Source: Roseihalotalea indica
GTDB taxonomy: Bacteria > Bacteroidota > Bacteroidia > Cytophagales > Cyclobacteriaceae
DNA length: 64,000 bases
NCBI RefSeq assembly: GCF_022458895.1
Contig: NZ_JAINFL010000006.1
Coordinates: forward strand, 434,001-498,000
Reading direction: 5' to 3'
Each line of letters starts with the position of its first letter. The first letter of the stretch is position 1. Made by a program: the position numbers and the translations under genes. Shown here piece by piece: positions 26,103 through 35,801 of this stretch. The notes below the pieces were generated by a model that saw only the letters and a program-made list of their open reading frames with translations, was not told where the DNA came from and ran no database searches.

Positions 26103-27587
26103 TTAGTACATTGGGTTACGTGTGATGTTAATCGTCAACGAAGGGCAGTGGGTTTGAAGCGCTTCCAGCACAGGTTTGCTAACTGGGGTTTCGTATAGAT
26201 ACAACTCCCGGAGTGCCGGAAAACGGGTAATGTACAGGAGGTTGGCATCAGTAACATCTGTATGAGATAAATCCAGCGTTTCCAGTTGGGGAAGCTCGGT
26301 AAGGTAAACCAGGCCAGAGCCGTCAATATTAGTCTTCTGTAAGTTCAACGACCGTAACTGCTTCATCTGGCCTATATGATACAAGCCATCATCGCTAATC
26401 TCGCTACTGATGAGGGAAACTTCGGATAGTTGTTCATATAGCGGACGGATAGCAATCAAGTCCTGGTCTTGGAAAGCGACGGGCGGGAAGCGCATCTGTA
26501 GTGTAACTAAGTCCGGAGCTTCCGGATCATTTTCGATCAGATACGGTGCTTCTTCATACACAACCTGGCTTACGAGTTCGGCCAGTTCCTGTTCGGCTTT
26601 CCACTGCATGCGGTGGGCGGCTCGCAGACCGGCTACGTAATCGGTTATGGGAAGAGCGATGCTGCTATCCGCCAGTGCATCCAGATACGCCGTGTTGGGA
26701 TCGGTGCCGGTTTCTATCCACCAGCGCAGTATGTCCATTTCGGTAGCGGTAAGGGAGGGCTTTCCTTCGGGCGGCATGTGGTCGTCGTGGTCTTCGGGTA
26801 GCACTACACGATTCCATACTTCACTTTGCTCAGGTTCGCCGGGTGTCAGGCCTGGTTCGCCGCTTTTTCCGCCGGTGGTCATATCAGCCAGGTTGGTCAG
26901 CAGCAGGTCTCCTTTAGTTTTGTGTTCATTGTGGCAACTGTAGCATTTGGCGTCCAGCATCGGGACAATCACATCATGGTACACCAGCATTTCTTCCTCT
27001 GCTTTGACCGGAACGGGTTGCAAACTGGGAACGTACTCCGTCAGGTAATCCGTGCCATGCGTGAGAGAGCCACCCTGGTGACTGGCAAAAACCAAGACCC
27101 CATTGGTCGCCAGTAGCACAACCAGATAGGCTTGCTGGTATCGGATTGAAGGATGGGCCAGCGATTGCAGCAGCAGAAATCCTAGCCAAAGCGTGCCTAT
27201 TGCGACACCAATGCCCGCCCACAGGTGCACCTGCATCACGTCGCCGGTGTATTCTCCGGTTTGGTACAACAGGTAACCTAGAAGAATCGCGGTCAGGCTA
27301 CTCAGCATGGCCATCCCCAGCATGAGCCAGCGTATGGGAGAAGTAAAGGTGATTAGGTTGAACGTATTAAGTGCCTCCAGCAGTAGTAGTAAGCCTATCA
27401 ATACAATGGGAAAGTGAATGATCAGCGGATGAAAGCGTCCTAAAAAATAGACCCAGTCCGAAACGGGGGGCTGGGTAGGGGGAAGCAGGGGTAAACTGAA
27501 GAGTAAGAGGCTCAGCAGAAGTAATCCGAATCGGTACCGGATTACCTGCTGAAGCCAGTTAGGTTGTAGTAAAGTATCTTCTGTCAT
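26103..27587 (-). CDS. DUF2231-like membrane protein with cytochrome c and leucine-rich-repeat domains
   Basis: A 494-residue protein with about five membrane segments in the first 170 residues, including RFHPLIIHFPIVLIG, the histidine motif of DUF2231-type membrane domains. A c-type heme site follows, C215-Y-S-C218-H219 in a planctomycete-type cytochrome domain, and the last third (about 375-494) is made of short leucine-rich repeats. It should sit in the inner membrane with heme and repeats in the periplasm. It is the last gene of the 30936-to-26103 operon and begins 2 bases after the DUF1552 stop. Confidence 0.82.
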   Translation of the reverse strand: MTEDTLLQPNWLQQVIRYRFGLLLLSLLLFSLPLLPPTQPPVSDWVYFLGRFHPLIIHFPIVLIGLLLLLEALNTFNLITFTSPIRWLMLGMAMLSSLTAILLGYLLYQTGEYTGDVMQVHLWAGIGVAIGTLWLGFLLLQSLAHPSIRYQQAYLVVLLATNGVLVFASHQGGSLTHGTDYLTEYVPSLQPVPVKAEEEMLVYHDVIVPMLDAKCYSCHNEHKTKGDLLLTNLADMTTGGKSGEPGLTPGEPEQSEVWNRVVLPEDHDDHMPPEGKPSLTATEMDILRWWIETGTDPNTAYLDALADSSIALPITDYVAGLRAAHRMQWKAEQELAELVSQVVYEEAPYLIENDPEAPDLVTLQMRFPPVAFQDQDLIAIRPLYEQLSEVSLISSEISDDGLYHIGQMKQLRSLNLQKTNIDGSGLVYLTELPQLETLDLSHTDVTDANLLYITRFPALRELYLYETPVSKPVLEALQTHCPSLTINITRNPMY

Positions 27588-27589
27588 TG

Positions 27590-28972
27590 TCAGGCATAAA
27601 TCTCACAAAGCTCTCCGGTGCTGTCGGCAAAGCATTCGGAAGGAATATCCAGTACATGCAATAGCGATAAATACAGGTTTGCCAGCGGCGTATTTTCAGC
27701 AAATTGAAGGTTCTGACCGGTTCTCAATCGTCCTCCGGCCTTTCCGGCGATTACAATGGGCAGGTTGCGGGGAGAATGGCGGTTACCATCCCGCAGTCCG
27801 GAGCCCAGCATGACCATACTATGATCCAGCAAGGTGCCGTCACCCTCAGGAATAGACTTGAGTTTTTCCAGAAAGTAAGCGTACTGCTCCATATGCCACT
27901 GGTTGATGGTAGCGTATTGCCGCAGGTTTTCTTCATTATCCTGATGGTGCGATAGCTGGTGATGACTGCCCTGCACGCCATCCAGGAATGAGAAGTTACG
28001 ATTACTGACCGAGTTGCCAAACATAAAGGTTGACACCCGGGTAGCATCGCTCCAGAAAGCCAGCGTCATGATGTCGAACATCTGCCGGGTTTTTTCGGTA
28101 ATATTTTCTCCCAGGTAGTATTCCGAGAACTCATCGGTCCGAAGGTTGAGTCGGGCAATTTCCTGTAGCATATCGGGCGTTAGGCGGGCTTCAAACTCCT
28201 TCTTCTGGGTTTCATTATCAATGCGCTTTTCTACTGATCGGATAGACTCCAGGTACTCCTCCAGCTTATCCTGATCGGAACGTCCCAGTTTGCGCTGCAA
28301 TGTTTTGGCGTCGTCCAGCACAATGTCCAGCACGCTCTGCTTCCAGGGATCTTCCGTTTTTTGAGTGTTGGGGATATAATCGCGGAACAGGCGGTTAAAA
28401 GCCAGCTTTGGGTCAATTTCTTTGGAGCAGGGCTGCGTAGGCGATTTCCAGGCGATGCTGGAGCCATAAAGACGAGTGAAGCCTACGTTGGCATCAATGC
28501 CTGAGTTAATCCGCTCCAGTCCGTATTCTAGGGAAGAAAACAAGGTTCCCTGTCCGTGGTGTTTGGCAATCAACTGGTCTACGGAAATACCTCCGCTGTG
28601 AATATTATCTCCGGTAGTTTTATAAATCGGTAGGCTGGTCAGGAAGCTGGCCGTTTTGGCGTAGTGGCCATCAGCCCCATCAAAGATAGAAGCCTGGTTC
28701 ATCAGTTCGTTGAGCACCAGCAGGTCGTCTTTTACATTGGCCAGAGGCTGTAAGATAGGAGAAAGCTCAAAGTTTTTGCCCCAGGTACCTGGCGTCCACA
28801 GGTTGGGGTGAACGCCGTTAGGCATGAACATGAAGGCACTGCGGGTAGGATAGGAGCGGGTAGCCGCAGCATGTAAGCCGGTAGGAATCATAGCTTCCAG
28901 AAACGGAAGGGCGATGGTCGCGCCCAACCCTTTTAACATGCGGCGGCGGGAGATTTGCCAGGACTTGCTCAT
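27590..28972 (-). CDS. DUF1552 protein with Tat-like signal
   Basis: A 460-residue exported protein of the DUF1552 family, best known from planctomycetes and verrucomicrobia. The N-terminus SRRRMLKGLGATIALPFLE is a twin-arginine-type signal, so it is probably exported folded. Family-typical features include FMPNGVHPNLWTP near the start and a C-terminal stretch with MVMLGSGLRDGNRHSPRNLP. DUF1552 belongs to the alkaline-phosphatase-like/DUF1501 neighbourhood of families, but its reaction is not known. Its ATG overlaps the stop of the upstream DUF1592 gene by 4 bases, showing coupling. Confidence 0.88.
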   Translation of the reverse strand: MSKSWQISRRRMLKGLGATIALPFLEAMIPTGLHAAATRSYPTRSAFMFMPNGVHPNLWTPGTWGKNFELSPILQPLANVKDDLLVLNELMNQASIFDGADGHYAKTASFLTSLPIYKTTGDNIHSGGISVDQLIAKHHGQGTLFSSLEYGLERINSGIDANVGFTRLYGSSIAWKSPTQPCSKEIDPKLAFNRLFRDYIPNTQKTEDPWKQSVLDIVLDDAKTLQRKLGRSDQDKLEEYLESIRSVEKRIDNETQKKEFEARLTPDMLQEIARLNLRTDEFSEYYLGENITEKTRQMFDIMTLAFWSDATRVSTFMFGNSVSNRNFSFLDGVQGSHHQLSHHQDNEENLRQYATINQWHMEQYAYFLEKLKSIPEGDGTLLDHSMVMLGSGLRDGNRHSPRNLPIVIAGKAGGRLRTGQNLQFAENTPLANLYLSLLHVLDIPSECFADSTGELCEIYA

Positions 28973-30936
28973 GAAGATTTTAGTTTAGGTCGAAAATCGT
29001 TGATTCGGTAGCGGAACGGATAGCTATAGACCAGTTCCATCATAAATTCCTGCGGGTCAAACCCGTTCGTTAGCAGATTATTTGTGAGTTTCTGCATGGT
29101 CGGTTCATCCACAAACTCAATGTTTCGCCCAATGGCGTAGGTGAACATTTTCTCGGCTAGGGTACGGGCAAAGTTTTCCTGCTTGCTTAGCAGAATCTGC
29201 TTCAGTTCGGCCGGACTCTGAAATACCTCTCCGCTGGATAAAGTATCCCAGACCACAATGGGTTCTTCTCCGTAATGGGTGCGCCAGCGGCCAAGGGCAT
29301 CATAATTCTCCAGTCCCAACCCAATAGGGTCCATTTTCTGGTGGCAGCTGAAACATTCGGGTTTGTCCCGGTGTACAGCCAGTAATTTCCGCAGGCTGGC
29401 ATCCGGGCGGGCGGCTTCCTCTTCCGGCAACACTCCCGCATCAGGCGGTGGAGGAGGTGGCGGCGTTCCCATAATCTCTTCCAGCACCCATTTACCACGT
29501 AGTACCGGACTGGTACGCAATGGTAGGGAGGTAGCGGTCAGAACACTGCCCATACTTACTACTCCGCCCCGATTCCGATCTTCCAGCGCGACATAGCGCA
29601 TATCGGGCCCTTTCACGCCAGGTACGCCGTAGTGCTGAGCCAGTTCTTCGTTCAGATACGTATAGTCACTGTCCAGCAGGTCCAGGAAATTTCGAGACTG
29701 GGTGAGGGTATGGTGGAATACTTCAACCGTTTCCTGATACATGGCTTGCCGCAGCGTGGGAGTGAACTCCGGGAATCGCTCGGGGTCTACCGGGCTTTGG
29801 TCTTTCAGTTCGCTGATGCCGAACCACTGGGTAGAAAAGCTTTCGGAAAATCGTTTAGCTTTCGGGTCTTTTAGCATACGCTCTACCTGCTGCCGCAGCA
29901 CCAGACTGTCGTGCAGATTTTCCTGATAGGCGATAGTGAACAGTTGTTCATCCGGCAAGCTGGCCCATAAGTAGTAGGATAACCGGGTAGCCAGTTCAAA
30001 GCCGCTGAGCGCATAAGGAGCATCCGTGGGCTGTTCATCCTCCACTTTATACAAAAAGAAGGGAGATACCAACACCGATTTAAACGTAGCCAGCATCGCT
30101 TGATCAAAAGCATCGGAACCGGAAGCCTGCTCATAAATTTTGCGGAAAAGCGTGCGAAACTGTTCTTTTTCATCGGCAGTCAGAAAACGCCGGTAGGCCC
30201 GGCTGGCAAACGGAAAGATACTTCGTTCGGCTACCTGGGTGGGGGCATCCAGCGGATCAACATCATTCGAAAAAAGCTGGGCAAACCATTGGGTCAGCGA
30301 AGCCCACCATGATTGGCGATAAGTGTCGGGAACCAGCTTCTGCCACAGGGTGGGTTGGGTATACAGCGAATCTACGATCTGCGAGGCTGCTTCGTAGTAA
30401 CGCTCCATCTTCAGGGGAGTGAAGAATAAGGTGCCCGCGTAATTGTCAAAGCCCCGACCACCCGAACCATCGGCCGGGAAGAAGTGGGTAGCATCAAAAT
30501 GGATACCTGTCAGGTCCAGGATGGTATAGTGGTATTCGCTGTGGCTAAGACGGCGGATGACTACCCGGCCCGGATTATTTTCTTTGAGGGAGCTGATCAG
30601 AATATCATTGATACCATCCACTAGAATGGTTTTCTCTTCCGGTGTAAGGGAAGGTTTGTTATCGGGCGGCATTTGTCCGGCCTGCACCTGTTTGACTACC
30701 TTGAGCCAGATTTCCCCATCATCAACCAGGTGACCGGCATTCTCATATTTTTCCAGGTTAATGCCTCCGGCTACCTTGCCCACATTATGACAGGAAAAGC
30801 AATGCTGATCCAGCACCGGTCGGATTTGCTCTTCGAAGGAAAGTGGAGGTTCCTGGGCAAGCAAGGCGGGCAGGTTGCAAAAAAGCAGAATACAGGTAAG
30901 TCTAAAAAACAGCGACATCTTGGCAAAAGATAGCAA
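28969..30936 (-). CDS. DUF1592-family planctomycete-type cytochrome c protein
   Basis: A 655-residue exported protein with a signal peptide (about 1-27) and the multi-domain order typical of planctomycete surface proteins: PSCyt1-type heme site (C46-F-S-C49-H50), DUF1587 (about 125-190), DUF1595, DUF1592 (ELATRLSYYLWASLPDE), DUF1588, which includes a second CxxCH (ECFSCHQKMDPIGLGL, about 527), and DUF1585 at the C-terminus. A Pro-rich run of seven prolines lies just before the second heme site. With two hemes it is probably a periplasmic electron-transfer or oxidative protein. First gene of a three-gene operon; divergent from the heparinase-like gene. Confidence 0.9.
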   Translation of the reverse strand: MLSFAKMSLFFRLTCILLFCNLPALLAQEPPLSFEEQIRPVLDQHCFSCHNVGKVAGGINLEKYENAGHLVDDGEIWLKVVKQVQAGQMPPDNKPSLTPEEKTILVDGINDILISSLKENNPGRVVIRRLSHSEYHYTILDLTGIHFDATHFFPADGSGGRGFDNYAGTLFFTPLKMERYYEAASQIVDSLYTQPTLWQKLVPDTYRQSWWASLTQWFAQLFSNDVDPLDAPTQVAERSIFPFASRAYRRFLTADEKEQFRTLFRKIYEQASGSDAFDQAMLATFKSVLVSPFFLYKVEDEQPTDAPYALSGFELATRLSYYLWASLPDEQLFTIAYQENLHDSLVLRQQVERMLKDPKAKRFSESFSTQWFGISELKDQSPVDPERFPEFTPTLRQAMYQETVEVFHHTLTQSRNFLDLLDSDYTYLNEELAQHYGVPGVKGPDMRYVALEDRNRGGVVSMGSVLTATSLPLRTSPVLRGKWVLEEIMGTPPPPPPPDAGVLPEEEAARPDASLRKLLAVHRDKPECFSCHQKMDPIGLGLENYDALGRWRTHYGEEPIVVWDTLSSGEVFQSPAELKQILLSKQENFARTLAEKMFTYAIGRNIEFVDEPTMQKLTNNLLTNGFDPQEFMMELVYSYPFRYRINDFRPKLKSS

Positions 30937-31115
30937 ATAAGGTGGGTATTCGCAAGTACGTTGACAAACAGGACGACAAAATATAATTAGGTCTTTTGTG
31001 CGGGGTTTAGTTGAGACTATTCATCCCTGGCCTTGCTTTAGATAAAAGGAACATCACGTTAAAGGCAAATTTGCTATTTTACAGACTGATGTACTTGACT
31101 AAAATATAACAACCT

Positions 31116-33113
31116 ATGTATCGCTTAATGAAATTACAGAAGTTTATACTTCTAATGACATCATTCAATCTACTCATAATCAGCGAAATATATTCTCAGA
31201 ATGAAAGTGATGCTTTAAGGAAATTTAACCTGCTAAGTAAAAGCCATTCTTATCTCGATCTGCCTGATGAACTACTTTCCAGAAACGAATATCATCCGTA
31301 TCCGACCGTTCAGGAACGCGATGCCTGGCAGCAAATTCCCGATGCTATCAAAAAGCAGTATATCCGGGAAGCTGAAGCCGATATGGCCGAGACTTGGGAG
31401 GTGTTACCCGCCAGTGTATTCCTGGAGTTTGCTACTAATGGGAATCGCTCCAACTTTCAACAGATTCGGGATGACCGTCGCTCTGCACTACGAAACTGGG
31501 TACTGGCTGAATGCCTGGAAGGAGAAGGGCGCTTTATGGAAGCGATTGTCAACGGCATCTGGGCCATCTGTGAAGAATCATTCTGGGGAGTACCAGCTCA
31601 TTTGTACTTGCAGGCGAAGGGATACGGTCTTCCCGATGTAGATGAACCCACCGTAGACCTGTTCGCGGCTGAAACCTCTTCACTACTGTCGTGGACAACA
31701 TACCTACTGGGAGATAAGCTGGATGAAGTATCGCCTATGGTGCGGGAGCGCATTTATTCCGAGATTAATCGAAGAATACTGGAACCTCTGCAAAGCCGGG
31801 ATGATTTCTGGTGGATGGGGTTTGCCCGCGATCGGCACGTCAACAACTGGAACCCCTGGATCATCTCTAACTGGCTGACCACCGTGCTGCTGGTAGAAGA
31901 AGACCCGGAACGCCGCGCCCGGCATACCCACAAAGCACTGCGGAGCCTGGATAACTTTCTGAATGATTATCCCGCTGATGGAGGCTGCGATGAAGGACCG
32001 GGGTACTGGAACCGGGCCGGAGCCTCGGTCTTTGATTGTCTGGAACTGCTGCGTACCGCTTCGGATGGAGCTATCTATTTTTACGATGAGCCGCTCATTC
32101 AGAAAATGGGCAGCTATATCTATAAGGTCTTTATCGATGATCCGTATTTTGTGAATTTTGCCGATGCCTCGGCTAAAATTAATCTGGATGGCAGCATTAC
32201 TTACCAGTATGGTAAGCAGATTAACGACGAGATGATGATGAAGCTCGGAGCGGCGGAGGTTCAGCAAATTAATACGGCGGAAGAACTACTAACCAAGGAT
32301 CGCAACCTGTTCCGGCACTTGAACACTATTTTCTCTTACCAGGAAATTGCTGATTACGACGGAAGCTTTCCCTATGTGCGCGATGTCTGGTTTCCCGACT
32401 TGCAGGTAATGGCCGCCCGTTCGGAAGCCAGTACATCTGACGGGTTTTATCTGGCCGCGAAGGGTGGGCACAACGAAGAAAGCCATAACCACAACGATGT
32501 AGGTAACTTTATCCTGTACCTGGATGGTGAGCCCGCAATCATCGACATCGGCGTGGAAGAATACACCAAAAAAACATTTAGCGACGAGCGGTATTCCATC
32601 TGGACCATGCAATCGGCCTACCATAACGTACCAACCATCAATGGGGTGCTGCAGCACAATGGGCGTCAGTTTATGGCGCAGGATGTTCAGTATGATGCTA
32701 ATGAAGACCGGGCTACGTTTGGATTGGATATGGTGCTGGCTTATCCCGAAGAGGCAAAAGTGCAGCGCTGGCAGCGTTCGTTGGAGTTGAACCGTGCCGA
32801 AGGATTGGTGATGACCGACAGCTTTCGGGTAGAAGAGGTAAGCGGAGAATTTTTTCAAACCCTGATGACGGCATTTACCGTGGCTCAGAACAGTCCGGGA
32901 AAGGTTCTTTTGCAGAGCCGGACTTCTGATACATCGTTGCAAATTCAGTACGATGCGGCCAAGTTTCAATTGGAGATTGAAGAAATCGCTATTACGGATG
33001 AGCGGTTGAAGCAAACCTGGGATCACCCGCTGATTCGCCTGAAATTTATGGCAACCGCCCCTCAACCGGAAGATGAATGGACGTTTCAGCTAACACGCGG
33101 AGAATTACCTTAA
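31116..33113 (+). CDS. heparinase II/III-family polysaccharide lyase-like protein
   Basis: A 665-residue secreted protein with a signal peptide (about 1-28). An alpha-helical toroid occupies the first 400 residues, including DEGPGYWNRAG with the candidate catalytic Tyr, and a beta-sandwich follows that starts with the family motif HNEESHNHNDVGNF (about 451-464), whose histidines include the catalytic and metal-binding ones. Family members cleave uronate-containing polysaccharides such as heparin or alginate-like glycans by beta-elimination; the substrate here is unknown. It is divergent from the DUF1592 operon and not flanked by SusCD genes. Confidence 0.85.
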   Translation: MYRLMKLQKFILLMTSFNLLIISEIYSQNESDALRKFNLLSKSHSYLDLPDELLSRNEYHPYPTVQERDAWQQIPDAIKKQYIREAEADMAETWEVLPASVFLEFATNGNRSNFQQIRDDRRSALRNWVLAECLEGEGRFMEAIVNGIWAICEESFWGVPAHLYLQAKGYGLPDVDEPTVDLFAAETSSLLSWTTYLLGDKLDEVSPMVRERIYSEINRRILEPLQSRDDFWWMGFARDRHVNNWNPWIISNWLTTVLLVEEDPERRARHTHKALRSLDNFLNDYPADGGCDEGPGYWNRAGASVFDCLELLRTASDGAIYFYDEPLIQKMGSYIYKVFIDDPYFVNFADASAKINLDGSITYQYGKQINDEMMMKLGAAEVQQINTAEELLTKDRNLFRHLNTIFSYQEIADYDGSFPYVRDVWFPDLQVMAARSEASTSDGFYLAAKGGHNEESHNHNDVGNFILYLDGEPAIIDIGVEEYTKKTFSDERYSIWTMQSAYHNVPTINGVLQHNGRQFMAQDVQYDANEDRATFGLDMVLAYPEEAKVQRWQRSLELNRAEGLVMTDSFRVEEVSGEFFQTLMTAFTVAQNSPGKVLLQSRTSDTSLQIQYDAAKFQLEIEEIAITDERLKQTWDHPLIRLKFMATAPQPEDEWTFQLTRGELP

Positions 33114-33157
33114 AAACTCTGGCCGGGAACTTTTAAACCATAGTAGTTTTTATCTTA

Positions 33158-33192
33158 TTATTTAGAGAAAATCTAAATAAAATTTACATTTG
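33158..33192 (+). promoter_or_regulatory. feo promoter with embedded DtxR/MntR-like operator
   Basis: A perfect inverted repeat with 9-base arms (TTATTTAGA at 33158-33166 and TCTAAATAA at 33172-33180) and a 5-base spacer lies immediately before TACATTTG (33185-33192), a perfect TAnnTTTG -7 element. A TTTA at 33161-33164, inside the left arm, could be the -33 element with 20-base spacing. A repressor bound here would block RNA polymerase. The TTTAGA/TCTAAA arms resemble metal-dependent DtxR/MntR sites more than the Fur box; this is inference. Confidence 0.65.
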
Positions 33193-33225
33193 TCAAAACT
33201 TAAGTCTCCGATCTTATAAACGTCC

Positions 33226-33450
33226 GTGTTCATGAAAACCCTTGATCAACTTCTTCCCGGCGAGCAGGGAATCATTCATAGCCTGAAATCATCGGATCTT
33301 ACCATAAAGTTACTTGAGATGGGGTTGTTGCCGGGCAAACCTATCCGTTTTAATTTTACAGCCCCCTTGGGCGATCCGATTGCGGTACAAATATCCGGAT
33401 ACCAGCTTTCATTGCGCAAAGACGAGGCTCAATTAGTAGAGGTTACATGA
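33226..33450 (+). CDS. feoA: FeoA ferrous iron transport protein
   Basis: A 74-residue SH3-like protein with the FeoA pattern of an early LLPGEQGIIHSL, then LLEMGLLPGKPI and a final IALS-type strand region ending AVQISGYQLSLRKDEAQLVEV. FeoA is a small cytoplasmic partner of the FeoB ferrous-iron permease and may help its GTPase work. The feoB ATG overlaps its stop by 4 bases. Transcription should start from the promoter with the inverted repeat just upstream, making it iron- or manganese-responsive. Confidence 0.95.
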   Translation: MFMKTLDQLLPGEQGIIHSLKSSDLTIKLLEMGLLPGKPIRFNFTAPLGDPIAVQISGYQLSLRKDEAQLVEVT

Positions 33451-35588
33451 GTAAAGCATCGGCCACCACAACCGTAGAACGATCTACCGGGCTGGCGAAA
33501 ATTGCCCTGGTAGGAAATCCCAATTCAGGAAAATCCAGTCTGTTTAATCTACTGACGGGACTCAACCAGAAGGTAGGTAACTACCCCGGTGTGACCGTTG
33601 ACCGTAAAACCGGGACTACCTCATTACCTTCCGGAGAAACGGTTCAGATCATCGATCTGCCCGGAACCTATAGTATCTACCCTCGCTCTTCCGATGAGCA
33701 AGTAGTGGCCAACACCTTGCTGGATCTGAAAAACCAGCCGGTAGACACCGTCGTAATGATTGCTGATGTCACTAACCTGGAGCGCAATCTGTTGCTCTTT
33801 ACCCAGTTGCTCGATCTTGGGCTGCCCCTGGTGCTGGTACTGAATATGGCCGATCTGGCGCATAAACAGGGTCTGAAAGTGAATGTGGCTAAATTGCGTC
33901 AGGCGTTAGGGAATATTCCGGTAGTTACGATGAATGCCCGGCGGGGAGAGGGAGTTTCCGAACTGAAAGAAGTACTTGAGCAGGGAGTAGAGCCGCCACT
34001 GGTATCGTTTTATAATCCTCAGGCGGTAGCTCCGGAGGCCGTTGCAGAAATCAAGCATCAGTTTCATTGCCAGAATTATTATCAGGCGTATCTGCTCCTG
34101 CAATACGGAGAGTCGCTGCGGTTTCTCAGCCCGGAGGAACGAAAGATACTAGCAGACGCCAAGCAACAGTTTGGCTTCGAGGGCAAAGCACTGCAAATCA
34201 AAGAAACCACCGAGCGGTACCAACGCATCCAGGATATTCTGGCCCAGGCCGTTACGGTAGCCACGAATAAGCCTTCCAGTTTCACGGAAAAGGTAGACCG
34301 AATGGTGACCCATAAGGTGTGGGGATACCTCATCTTCTTCGGACTGCTGCTCTTTATCTTTCAGGCCATTTTTGCCTGGGCGGCCGTACCCATGGACTTT
34401 ATCGATCTGTTTTTTGGTCAGCTCAGTGGCTGGCTGCATGATACCCTGCCCGAAGGAGCTTTGTCTGATCTGCTATCGGAAGGGGTGGTGCCAGGCATTG
34501 GCGGAATCGTCATTTTTATCCCGCAAATCGCGATTCTGTTTGCTTTTATCACCATTCTGGAAGAGTCAGGCTACATGGCCCGGGTGGTGTTTATGATGGA
34601 TAAACTTATGCGGAGGGTGGGCCTTAACGGTCGTAGCGTAGTGCCGCTGATTTCCGGCTTAGCCTGTGCCATTCCCGCTATTATGGCTGCCCGAGGCATT
34701 GACGACTGGAAAGACAGAATAATTACCATCTTTGTTACCCCATTCATGAGTTGCTCGGCTCGCCTGCCGGTTTATGTTATCCTGATCGGGTTGGTTGTGC
34801 CTAACGAAACCTACTGGGGTGTTTTCAATTTACAGGGACTGACGTTGATGGGGATGTACCTGCTGGGCTTCTTCGCCGCCATCATTTCGGCCTGGGCTAT
34901 GAAGAAAATTATGCGAGCCAAGAGCCGGGGCTTTTTGGTTATGGAATTACCTGCCTACCGCTGGCCACGCTGGGCCAATGTGGGCATTACCGTGCTGGAA
35001 AAATCAAAGACCTTTGTTTTTGAAGCCGGGAAAATTATTCTGGCCGTTTCGATCATTCTTTGGGTACTGGCCTCTTACGGTCCTGGTGATGCAATACAAC
35101 GGGGAGAAGAACGAGTGAGGGCGCAGGCTCAGCAGGACGAAACCCTGGCGGAGAGCCTGGATCGAAGCATTGCCAGCGTACGCTTGCAGGAATCCTATGC
35201 CGGGCAGTTTGGAAAGTGGATTGAGCCCGTCATCCGCCCACTGGGCTACGATTGGAAAATTGGTATTGCCTTAATTACCTCGTTTGCCGCCCGGGAGGTG
35301 TTTGTCGGAACTATTGCCACCCTGTACAGCATTGGAGAAGTAGAAGACGAAGGCACCATTAAAAGCCGGTTACGGAATGAGATTAATCCGGAAACCGGCG
35401 GACCTCGTTTTACTCCGGCAGTGGCGTTTTCGCTGCTGGTGTTTTATGCGTTTGCCATGCAGTGCATGAGTACTCTGGCGATTGTCAAGCGAGAAACAAA
35501 AAGCTGGAAGTGGCCTATGTTACAGTTATTGTATATGACTGTGCTGGCTTACGTTTCAGCATTTGCAGTATATCAACTTTTTTCCTAA
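33447..35588 (+). CDS. feoB: FeoB ferrous iron transporter
   Basis: A 713-residue Fe(II) permease. The N-terminal G domain has G1 as G23-NPNSGK-S30, G3 as D70-LPG and G4 as NMAD (about 133-136). A FeoB-linker helical domain follows, then the membrane domain with Gate motifs (PGIGGIVIFIPQIAILF and a second region around TSFAAREVFVGT, each containing the conserved Cys/Arg area; SCSARLPVY lies between). It imports ferrous iron across the inner membrane. Coupled to feoA upstream; its stop shares one base with the next gene. Confidence 0.97.
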   Translation: MSKASATTTVERSTGLAKIALVGNPNSGKSSLFNLLTGLNQKVGNYPGVTVDRKTGTTSLPSGETVQIIDLPGTYSIYPRSSDEQVVANTLLDLKNQPVDTVVMIADVTNLERNLLLFTQLLDLGLPLVLVLNMADLAHKQGLKVNVAKLRQALGNIPVVTMNARRGEGVSELKEVLEQGVEPPLVSFYNPQAVAPEAVAEIKHQFHCQNYYQAYLLLQYGESLRFLSPEERKILADAKQQFGFEGKALQIKETTERYQRIQDILAQAVTVATNKPSSFTEKVDRMVTHKVWGYLIFFGLLLFIFQAIFAWAAVPMDFIDLFFGQLSGWLHDTLPEGALSDLLSEGVVPGIGGIVIFIPQIAILFAFITILEESGYMARVVFMMDKLMRRVGLNGRSVVPLISGLACAIPAIMAARGIDDWKDRIITIFVTPFMSCSARLPVYVILIGLVVPNETYWGVFNLQGLTLMGMYLLGFFAAIISAWAMKKIMRAKSRGFLVMELPAYRWPRWANVGITVLEKSKTFVFEAGKIILAVSIILWVLASYGPGDAIQRGEERVRAQAQQDETLAESLDRSIASVRLQESYAGQFGKWIEPVIRPLGYDWKIGIALITSFAAREVFVGTIATLYSIGEVEDEGTIKSRLRNEINPETGGPRFTPAVAFSLLVFYAFAMQCMSTLAIVKRETKSWKWPMLQLLYMTVLAYVSAFAVYQLFS

Positions 35589-35758
35589 TGATTCAGACGA
35601 TTATTATAACACTCTTATTTGTGGCGGCTCTGGCTTATCTGGGTCGCTCAGTATACACCCATTTCACCACGAAAGAAGGCTGTGCCAAAGGTTGCGGTTC
35701 CTGCTCAGCGGTGGATATTGAGAAGATCAAAAAGCAGATTCAGGAGCAGCATGCCTGA
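35588..35758 (+). CDS. FeoB-associated Cys-rich membrane protein
   Basis: A 56-residue single-pass membrane protein: one N-terminal hydrophobic helix (about 2-20) and a cytoplasmic tail with GCAKGCGSCS (about 31-40), three cysteines with CxxxCxxC-type spacing. Its ATG overlaps the feoB stop (TAATG at 35586-35590). Small Cys-containing proteins of this sort follow feoB in many bacteria and are thought to help iron uptake. A longer in-frame opening back to 35462 lies inside feoB and is not used. A strong terminator follows. Confidence 0.9.
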   Translation: MIQTIIITLLFVAALAYLGRSVYTHFTTKEGCAKGCGSCSAVDIEKIKKQIQEQHA

Positions 35759-35801
35759 GCCACGAGGCATTACAGGATAAAGCAGATACTTAATAGAAAA
35801 G

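Noticed and set aside
32289..33065. 258-codon open frame on the minus strand
   Set aside because: It is antisense to the heparinase-like gene, whose conserved motifs are on the plus strand; the minus-strand translation shows no domain.
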